Shown here: positions 6,483-11,098 of the stretch, in pieces
Numbering within the stretch: the stretch's first letter is position 1
How the letters are laid out: each line of letters opens with the position of its first letter
Assembly: GCA_005888525.1 (NCBI GenBank)
Contig: VBAB01000246.1
Location: 1-11,098, forward strand
From: Alphaproteobacteria bacterium
Lineage (GTDB): Bacteria > Pseudomonadota > Alphaproteobacteria > Rhizobiales > Hyphomicrobiaceae
Direction of reading: 5' to 3'
DNA length: 11,098 nucleotides
Program-made: the position numbers and the translations under genes
The notes under the pieces: model-generated
Databases searched by the model: none
What the model was told of the DNA's origin: nothing
Seen by the model: the letters and a program-made list of their open reading frames with translations, nothing else

Positions 6483-6675
6483 GCGCGCAGCCCCGGGCCG
6501 ACGGCCCGCGATGGTCTTGCTGCTCTCCTGGTAAGTCATGCCGTGGCAAGCCCGATTCTGGCGTCCCGCACTCTTGCACCGATTCTAGGCGGGCCTAGCA
6601 GTCGAGTTTGCTTCAGAAGGTCTACCAACTGTTTAAGATGGGGCACGGATACCGTGCTTACGGCGGGAGCTAGCG
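6483..6675. promoter_or_regulatory. Divergent control region between divK and the DUF3572 gene
   Basis: The region must hold promoters for both directions. Two dyads are visible: CTAGGC-GG-GCCTAG (6585-6598) and GCACGG-ATA-CCGTGC (6643-6657), the second about 18 bases before the DUF3572 start. GTTTAAG at 6631-6637 resembles half of a CtrA box (TTAA), but no full TTAA-N7-TTAA is seen. GGGAG (6664-6668) is the ribosome binding site of the DUF3572 gene. No sigma-70 promoter is assigned with confidence. Confidence 0.45.
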
Positions 6676-6972
6676 ATGGCGAGACCCGGAAAGAAGCCTT
6701 CCGCCCTCGATCGAGAAGCGGCCGAAGCCATTGCGTTGCAAGGGCTTACGTTCCTGGCGGAAGACGCAGCGCGCATGCTGCGCTTTCTTAAGCTTACCGG
6801 ACTGGAGCTGGACGAGGTGCGGGGGCGCGCCGGCACGCCCGAGCTTTCCCTGGCGGTGCTCGAGCATCTGGCTGGAGATGAATCCCTGCTGCTCGTATTC
6901 GCCGCCAGCCGCGGAGTTGCAGCCGAAAGCGTCAGCCGTGCCATCGCCCTACTTGACGGGGCGCACCTATGA
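6676..6972 (+). CDS. DUF3572 family protein
   Basis: This is a 98-residue protein of unknown function. The sequence matches the small alphaproteobacterial DUF3572 family, which is often found divergent from divK: an N-terminal EAAEAIALQGLTFLAED helix, LRFLKLTGLELDEVR, and a C-terminal VLEHLAGDESLLLVFAA helix. It appears mostly helical and soluble, with no signal peptide or membrane segment. The start ATG at 6676 is well supported by GGGAG seven bases upstream. Its stop overlaps the start of the ROK kinase gene (ATGA at 6969-6972), so the two are probably co-transcribed and translationally coupled. A link to cell-cycle signalling is suggested only by position. Confidence 0.85.
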   Translation: MARPGKKPSALDREAAEAIALQGLTFLAEDAARMLRFLKLTGLELDEVRGRAGTPELSLAVLEHLAGDESLLLVFAASRGVAAESVSRAIALLDGAHL

Positions 6973-7904
6973 CTGCCCGAACGCAAGAACAGGTCTCCCT
7001 GCGGGTGGGCATCGACCTCGGTGGCACGAAGATAGCGGGTGCGGTGCTGGGGAGGGATGGACGCCCGTTGGCCGAACAACGCATGCCGGCGCCGCGCCAC
7101 GACTACGGTGCGACCGTCCGGGCCATCGCCCAAATGGTGCGCGTGCTCGAGGAAAGCGCCGGCAGCCCAGACGGGAACGGCAGCAGCATCGGCGTCGGCA
7201 TTCCGGGCTCGGTGGCGCCGGCGAGCGGGCTGGTGCAGAACGCCAACTCCACGTGGCTCAATGGCAAGCCGCTCCAGCACGACCTCGAGGCGCACCTGGG
7301 CCGCCCGGTCAGGCTCGCCAACGATGCCAACTGCTTTGCCCTGTCGGAGGCCGTGGATGGCGCCGGCGCGGGCGTGCGAAGCGTTTTCGGCGTCATCCTC
7401 GGCACGGGCTGCGGCGGCGGGCTCGTGCGCGACAAGGCTCTCATCGACGGCCCGCGCGGAATCGGCGGCGAATGGGGCCACAACCCACTGCCCTGGGCGA
7501 GCGCCGACGAGCACCCCGGCCACAAGTGCTGGTGCGGGCGCGTCGGCTGCATCGAGACCTGGGTGTCCGGGCCCGGTCTCGAGGCCGACCACGCACGGGC
7601 GACGGGAGAGCGGATTGGCCCCGAGGAGATCGCCGCGCGCGCGTCGGGTGGCGATGTTGCCGCGCGGGCGACGCTCGAGCGTCACGCCAGCCGTCTTGCC
7701 CGCGGGCTCGCGCACGTCATCAACATCTTCGATCCGGACGTGATCGTGCTGGGCGGCGGTCTCTCCAAGCTCACCCACTTGTATCAGGTGCTGCCAGGGC
7801 TTGTGGCGCCGCACGTCTTCGCCGAGCCCGCGCACATCATCGTCAAGCCGCCTGTGTGGGGAGATGCCGGCGGCGTGCGCGGTGCCGCGTGGCTGTGGGA
7901 ATGA
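6969..7904 (+). CDS. mak: ROK-family sugar kinase, probable fructokinase (Mak-like)
   Basis: This 311-residue cytoplasmic ATP-dependent hexose kinase probably phosphorylates fructose to fructose 6-phosphate (EC 2.7.1.4). The ATP phosphate-binding motif GIDLGGTK is at 14-21. NANSTWLNG (91-99) and RLANDANC (115-122) hold the sugar site and catalytic base D119. GTGCGGG is at 145-151. The zinc site consists of H171 (GGEWGHNPLPW) and CxCGxxGCxE at C187, C189 and C194. The C-terminal IFDPDVIVLGGGLS and GVRGAAWLW complete the ROK fold. The phrases NANSTWLNG, LANDAN, SEAVDGA, EWGHNPLPW and GVRGAAWLW closely match E. coli Mak, so fructokinase is preferred over glucokinase or NagK, but specificity in ROK proteins is hard to fix by sequence. 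There is no N-terminal helix-turn-helix, so it is not a ROK repressor. Its start overlaps the DUF3572 stop, and its 3' end lies only 10 bases from the end of convergent eipB. Confidence 0.87.
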   Translation: MTARTQEQVSLRVGIDLGGTKIAGAVLGRDGRPLAEQRMPAPRHDYGATVRAIAQMVRVLEESAGSPDGNGSSIGVGIPGSVAPASGLVQNANSTWLNGKPLQHDLEAHLGRPVRLANDANCFALSEAVDGAGAGVRSVFGVILGTGCGGGLVRDKALIDGPRGIGGEWGHNPLPWASADEHPGHKCWCGRVGCIETWVSGPGLEADHARATGERIGPEEIAARASGGDVAARATLERHASRLARGLAHVINIFDPDVIVLGGGLSKLTHLYQVLPGLVAPHVFAEPAHIIVKPPVWGDAGGVRGAAWLWE

Positions 7905-7914
7905 CCTTGATGTC

Positions 7915-8784
7915 CTACTTCTGCTCGCACTTGCTCGGCGGGTGGAAGACGATCTCCATGAGCACGCCGTTGATGGCGAACTCGCCGTAGTCGATGAACA
8001 GCTTGCGGCTGACGCCGTTCTCGAAGAACAGGAAGCTCAGCTCGTAGACCGGAGTCGCGTCCTTGCGATCGGAACCCGGCTCGAAGTAGCCGATGGACAC
8101 CGGCCAAGCCGCCAGCTGATCGAGTTGCTCGGTGTTCTTCACCTGCGGCAGCCGCTGGTTGCTGCCCGGCGGCCTGCGCGAGCCGATGAAGGAGACGGTG
8201 TCGTACACCTTCTCGCCCTTCTCCGAGCCGTCGTAGAGATCGGCGCGAAAAATCGCCTTGCCGGCCTTGGCCGCCGCCAGCAGCGCGATCGAGTGCTGGA
8301 CTGGAAAGTAGACGCGCGCGGGTAGCGACAGGTCCTTCTTGGCCGGCTTGGTCAGCTCCACCTTGACGTCGTCCGCCGTGTTGGCGCGCGCAGCGTCGCC
8401 AGCGGTGACCTCGGTCGCCTTCTCGTCGCGATACTGGCTGGAGTTGAAGCGAAAGCGCTTGCCGTTGCCCTCCTCCCAGCTGAAGGAGCGCAGGTCGGTG
8501 ATCATGGCGGTGCCGCCCTGATTGACCATCTGCGTGACGAAGCGCATGTTTTGCGTATAGCCCTCGCAGGCCGAGCCAGTCAGCTCGTACACCATGCGGC
8601 CGCTGACGGCAGTCACCCCGGTGCCACCGCGGGCCGTCGCCAGCGACATCTCGTAGATGGCGCGGTGGGGGGCCATGAAGATGTCTTCGCCGGCAGCGCG
8701 GGCGGGCGCCGTCTGCCACGTGGCCAGCAGCGCCAGGGCGCCCGTCGCAGCGCCGATGCAATGCCTGAGCAGCCGATGCGTCAT
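7915..8784 (-). CDS. eipB: EipB-family periplasmic envelope integrity protein (DUF1849)
   Basis: This 289-residue secreted protein belongs to the DUF1849 family. In Brucella, EipB is a periplasmic beta-spiral protein needed for envelope integrity and beta-lactam resistance. The start is set at ATG 8782-8784. It gives a clear signal peptide (basic MTHRLLRH, hydrophobic GAATGALALLATW, cleavage after APARA at 30) and has AAGAAAGG a few bases upstream. The open frame extends 36 codons further upstream to 8892, but that stretch lies in the palindromic intergenic DNA and would bury the signal peptide. Two mature cysteines, C73 (TGSACEGY) and C286 (PPSKCEQK, near the end), correspond to the conserved disulfide pair described for Brucella EipB. 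Family landmarks include APHRAIYEMSL, FSWEEGNGKRFRF and WPVSIGYFEP. It is convergent with mak and divergent from the phosphodiesterase gene. Confidence 0.9.
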   Translation of the reverse strand: MTHRLLRHCIGAATGALALLATWQTAPARAAGEDIFMAPHRAIYEMSLATARGGTGVTAVSGRMVYELTGSACEGYTQNMRFVTQMVNQGGTAMITDLRSFSWEEGNGKRFRFNSSQYRDEKATEVTAGDAARANTADDVKVELTKPAKKDLSLPARVYFPVQHSIALLAAAKAGKAIFRADLYDGSEKGEKVYDTVSFIGSRRPPGSNQRLPQVKNTEQLDQLAAWPVSIGYFEPGSDRKDATPVYELSFLFFENGVSRKLFIDYGEFAINGVLMEIVFHPPSKCEQK

Positions 8785-8856
8785 GATCGCCTTTCTTCGC
8801 CCACAGAAGGGCACTTCTAAGGCCTTTCCCTTGCAATACCGTAATTGGCGTCCATT

Positions 8857-8950
8857 CTCCAGCTGGAGCAGGATCGCTTCAGACGGAATCACCTGCCCTG
8901 GAACTCAACGTGGGGCTGAAGCGTGAATCCTGCTCTACTTATTGAGCAGG
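8857..8950. repeat. Nested inverted repeat between eipB and the phosphodiesterase gene
   Basis: GAGCAGGAT-CGCTTCAG (8866-8882) is complementary to CTGAAGCG-TGA-ATCCTGCTC (8916-8935): 17 pairs with one 3-base bulge around a 33-base centre. It overlaps a perfect palindrome CTCCAGCTGGAG (8857-8868). It is followed by a third GAGCAGG (8944-8950) that can pair instead with CCTGCTC at 8929-8935 around an 8-base loop. The whole sits between two divergent starts, so it lies in or next to both promoters or 5' leaders. Such palindromic units are common between rhizobial genes; the family is not identified here. Confidence 0.75.
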
Positions 8951-8971
8951 CATTGGGAGAATCAAGGCGCA

Positions 8972-9769
8972 ATGCGTGCAAGTGCATCGTCCACGATGGC
9001 CGCACGCCCAAGGCGGCACGCGGCGGGCGCACTCGATCGAGCCAAGTACCTGCGCCCGATCGCCCACCGAGGACTGCACGATCGCACCAAGGGCCGCATC
9101 GAGAACACGGCTCCCGCGTTCCTCGCGGCGATCCACAAGGGCTACGGCATCGAGTGCGACCTGCAGGCGGCCAACGACGGCACGCCGATGGTTTTCCACG
9201 ACGACAAGCTCGATCGGCTCATGGGCGCGCCGGGGCGCATCAGCCAGCACACGCCCGCCAGCCTGGCGCGCCTGCGCTACAAGGGCCAGGACACGCACAT
9301 CCTCACCTTCGCCGAGTTCCTGGCTCTCGTCGGCGGCCGGGTACCTCTGCTGGTGGAGGTGAAGACCAACAGCGCCACGCCGCTGCACCCGTTTCTCGAC
9401 AGGATTGCCCGCCAGGCGCGGGCCTACAAAGGCCCGATCGCGCTCATGTCCTTCGATCTCGACGTCGTCGCCGCGCTGGCCAAGCTGGCCCCGACGATCC
9501 CGCGCGGGCCCGTTATCGGGCTCCCCGCCCGATGGTGGGCGGCACCTCGGGCAGCGGGCAGCGCGACCATCGCGCGCCTGCTCAACCGCACCCCGCCCGG
9601 CAGCGGCTTCCTCGCCGTCGACGTGAAGATGTTGCGCGCCGCGCGGGCCTGGATGACCCGTCACGCGATCGACCTGCCGCTCTTCAGCTGGACCATCCGC
9701 ACCCGGCGCGAGCGCGCTACCGCCACTCGCTTCGCCGACGCGCCAATCTTCGAGAGGTACGAGGCGTGA
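8972..9769 (+). CDS. Glycerophosphodiester phosphodiesterase family protein
   Basis: This 265-residue TIM-barrel enzyme of the GDPD family hydrolyses glycerophosphodiesters to glycerol 3-phosphate and an alcohol, recycling phospholipid head groups. The conserved active-site set is present: AHRG (H32, R33), ENT (44-46), ECDLQ with metal ligands E61 and D63, FHDD with H76, and LVEVK with E129 at the fourth strand. The end (LFSWTIRT, then RFADAPIFE) matches the typical final strand. The ATG at 8972 is chosen, with AAGG at 8964-8967 and GGGAGA at 8955-8960. An in-frame TTG at 8942 and an ATG at 8996 are alternatives; conserved sequence begins only around residue 26. There is no signal peptide, so it is probably cytoplasmic. 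It is divergent from eipB. Many rhizobia place a RidA-like gene between the two, but none is seen here. Confidence 0.9.
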   Translation: MRASASSTMAARPRRHAAGALDRAKYLRPIAHRGLHDRTKGRIENTAPAFLAAIHKGYGIECDLQAANDGTPMVFHDDKLDRLMGAPGRISQHTPASLARLRYKGQDTHILTFAEFLALVGGRVPLLVEVKTNSATPLHPFLDRIARQARAYKGPIALMSFDLDVVAALAKLAPTIPRGPVIGLPARWWAAPRAAGSATIARLLNRTPPGSGFLAVDVKMLRAARAWMTRHAIDLPLFSWTIRTRRERATATRFADAPIFERYEA

Positions 9770-9783
9770 GAGCGGTGAGAGCG

Positions 9784-9848
9784 GGGGTCAGACCCGTCGC
9801 CGAAACGTCGCATAGACTTTCCAACGTCCGGGCGAGGGGTCTGACCCC
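9784..9848. repeat. GGGGTCAGACCC inverted repeat (REP-like)
   Basis: GGGGTCAGACCCGTCGCC (9784-9801) and GGCGAGGGGTCTGACCCC (9831-9848) are inverted copies matching at 17 of 18 positions around a 29-base centre. Each arm is itself a dyad (GGGTC-A-GACCC). The motif GGGGTCAGACCCC is a recurrent intergenic palindrome in many proteobacteria. It lies between the ends of the convergent phosphodiesterase and 69-residue genes, so it may also act as a bidirectional transcript end, although no T-tract is present. Confidence 0.85.
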
Positions 9849-9859
9849 GTGCGGGTACC

Positions 9860-10069
9860 TCAGTAGCCCTCGATCGCCCTGGTCAGCGCCTCGCTGAGCT
9901 GTGTTCCATGCAGCTTGGCCAGCTTCTTTCGCTCGTCCTCACGACCTGCTGTCGGACCCGACAGCTTGGTGGAGGTCTCGCAGACAATCTTGCCGACGTT
10001 GGGCAGAATAATCTCGAACATGCGGCGGTCGTTCGATGCGACGCCGACGTTCATCTGCGGGCTGGCCAT
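9860..10069 (-). CDS. Small hypothetical protein, 69 residues
   Basis: I do not recognise a family. The start ATG (10067-10069) has a good ribosome binding site, GGAGAGA (complement of 10074-10080), and the frame ends at TGA 9860-9862. The protein begins MASPQMNVGVASNDRRMFEI, has a short hydrophobic segment IILPNVGKIVC too weak for a membrane helix, one cysteine (C30), and a charged, probably helical C-terminal half (GREDERKKLAKLHG, QLSEALTRAIEGY). It is likely a small soluble cytoplasmic protein. It is transcribed away from cysK, sharing an 89-base divergent region, and runs convergent to the phosphodiesterase gene across the GGGGTCAGACCC repeat. A functional link with cysteine synthesis is only possible by position. 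Confidence 0.65.
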   Translation of the reverse strand: MASPQMNVGVASNDRRMFEIILPNVGKIVCETSTKLSGPTAGREDERKKLAKLHGTQLSEALTRAIEGY

Positions 10070-10158
10070 GGTCTCTCTCCGTGCTTTAGGCTACCCATAC
10101 CACGCAGCGGCGTGCACCCGAGCGTCAATATTCATACCGAGGCACGACAGAGGCCCCC

Positions 10159-11098
10159 ATGAAGCGCAAGTACCAGAACATCCTGGAGACAGTCGGCAAC
10201 ACGCCAGTGGTGCGGATCAACCGGTTGGCGCCGGCGGGTGCCAATCTGTTCGTCAAGATCGAGGCCTTCAATCCGCTTGGCTCCGTCAAGGACCGCCTGG
10301 CGCTCGGCGTCATCGAGGCCGCCGAGAAGGCCGGCCAGCTGAAGCCCGGACAGACGGTAATCGAGGCGACCAGCGGCAACACCGGCATCGGGCTCGCCAT
10401 GGTCTGCGCGCAGAAGGGCTATCCGCTCGTCGTGACGATGGCGGAGACCTTCAGCGTGGAAAGGCGCAAGCTGATGCGCTTCCTCGGCGCCAAAGTGGTG
10501 CTGACGCCGGCGGCGCAGCGCGGCATGGGCATGGTGACGAAGGCCGTCGAGCTCGCCAAGACGCACGGCTGGTTCCTGACCCGCCAGTTCGAGAACGAGG
10601 CCAACCCCGACATGCACTCGCGAACGACGGCGCAGGAGATCCTGCGCGACTTCGCCGGCGACCCGCTCGACTACTGGGTGACGGGATACGGCACCGGCGG
10701 CACGCTGAAGGGCGTGGCGCGCGTCCTCGCCAAGGAGCGGCCGCAGACCAAGATCGTCGTCTGCGAGCCCGCCGACGCGCAACTGCTCGGCAGCGGCGCG
10801 CCGCAACAGCGCAACCCCGACGGGTCTGCGACGGCCGCCCATCCGGCCTTCAAGCCGCACCCGATGCAGGGCTGGACCCCCGATTTCATCCCGAAGCTGA
10901 CGGGCGACGTGGTCGGCACCGGCGTGATCCATCGCATCCTGCCGATCGCCAGCGCAGACGCCATGCGCTGCAGCGAGGACCTGGCCAAGAAGGAGGGCAT
11001 CTTCGTCGGCATCACAGCCGGAGCGACCTTTGCCGGCGCCTTGCAGGTGGTGAAGGACGCCCCGACGGGCGCAACCGTCCTGTGCATGCTCCCCGATA
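10159..11098 (+). CDS. cysK: Cysteine synthase (O-acetylserine sulfhydrylase), 3' end outside window
   Basis: This is a PLP-dependent enzyme making cysteine from O-acetylserine and sulfide; 313 residues are visible. The start MKRKYQNILETVGNTPVVRI is the standard family opening, with AGAGG (10149-10153) five bases before ATG. The PLP lysine is K44 in NPLGSVKDR. The substrate loop TSGNTG is at 71-76, and the phosphate-binding loop GTGGT at 178-182. The region FVGITAGATFAG (282-293) corresponds to the PLP-ring-contacting segment (GISSGA in E. coli CysK). The form with IEAFNPLGSVKDR, AETFSVERRKLMRFLGAKVVLTP and an insertion LLGSGAPQQRNPDGSAT before HPMQGWTPDFIP is the one common in Alphaproteobacteria. 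No CBS domains are seen, though the end is not visible. Cystathionine beta-synthase or O-phosphoserine sulfhydrylase are less likely alternatives. It is divergent from the 69-residue gene. Confidence 0.9.
   Translation, partial: MKRKYQNILETVGNTPVVRINRLAPAGANLFVKIEAFNPLGSVKDRLALGVIEAAEKAGQLKPGQTVIEATSGNTGIGLAMVCAQKGYPLVVTMAETFSVERRKLMRFLGAKVVLTPAAQRGMGMVTKAVELAKTHGWFLTRQFENEANPDMHSRTTAQEILRDFAGDPLDYWVTGYGTGGTLKGVARVLAKERPQTKIVVCEPADAQLLGSGAPQQRNPDGSATAAHPAFKPHPMQGWTPDFIPKLTGDVVGTGVIHRILPIASADAMRCSEDLAKKEGIFVGITAGATFAGALQVVKDAPTGATVLCMLPD

Noticed and set aside
6537..6539. Upstream ATG as the divK start
   Set aside because: It would add 19 residues without family counterpart. The GTG at 6480-6482 gives D53 numbering identical to Caulobacter DivK.
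6633..7835. 400-codon minus-strand frame opposite DUF3572 and mak
   Set aside because: The opposite strand carries two proteins with clear family motifs; this frame is a composition artefact.
8785..8892. Longer eipB form beginning at 8892
   Set aside because: The extra 36 residues come from palindromic intergenic DNA and would hide the signal peptide; the ATG at 8782-8784 has its own ribosome binding site.

Overview
This window looks like ordinary alphaproteobacterial chromosome, most likely from the order Hyphomicrobiales (Rhizobiales). The genes are GC-rich with heavy third-position G/C use. The order topA, rnr, NUDIX hydrolase, rpmG, then pleD and divK on the other strand and a DUF3572 gene is a familiar rhizobial backbone. 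EipB (DUF1849) next to a glycerophosphodiester phosphodiesterase is also typical of the group. No phage, transposase, plasmid, CRISPR or tRNA/rRNA gene is visible.

Region 1 (1-4052, + strand): the end of DNA topoisomerase I (topA), with an apparent frame disruption; ribonuclease R (rnr) starting 19 bases later on a GTG; a 115-bp multi-palindromic intergenic element; a NUDIX hydrolase; and ribosomal protein L33 (rpmG). Region 2 (4053-4708): a long space between convergent genes with no convincing ORF. It holds two strong hairpins and a markedly AT-rich patch. Region 3 (4709-6482, - strand): divK followed by pleD, a cell-cycle and c-di-GMP signalling operon. As sequenced, pleD carries a one-base frameshift at the start of its GGDEF domain. 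Region 4 (6676-7904, + strand): a DUF3572 gene overlapping by 4 bases a ROK-family sugar kinase closely resembling E. coli Mak fructokinase. Region 5 (7915-10069): eipB (- strand), a palindrome-rich divergent intergenic region, a glycerophosphodiester phosphodiesterase (+), a GGGGTCAGACCC inverted repeat, and a 69-residue orphan gene (-). Region 6 (10159-11098): a cysteine synthase (cysK) that runs off the window.

The genes are mostly housekeeping: DNA topology, RNA turnover, translation, polar signalling, envelope integrity, phospholipid head-group recycling and cysteine synthesis. I see no convincing new multi-gene system. The items most worth a second look are between genes: three separate families of inverted-repeat elements, the structured 4.05-4.71 kb region, and two frame breaks in genes expected to be intact (topA, pleD). 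The breaks suggest sequencing or assembly errors unless read data show otherwise.
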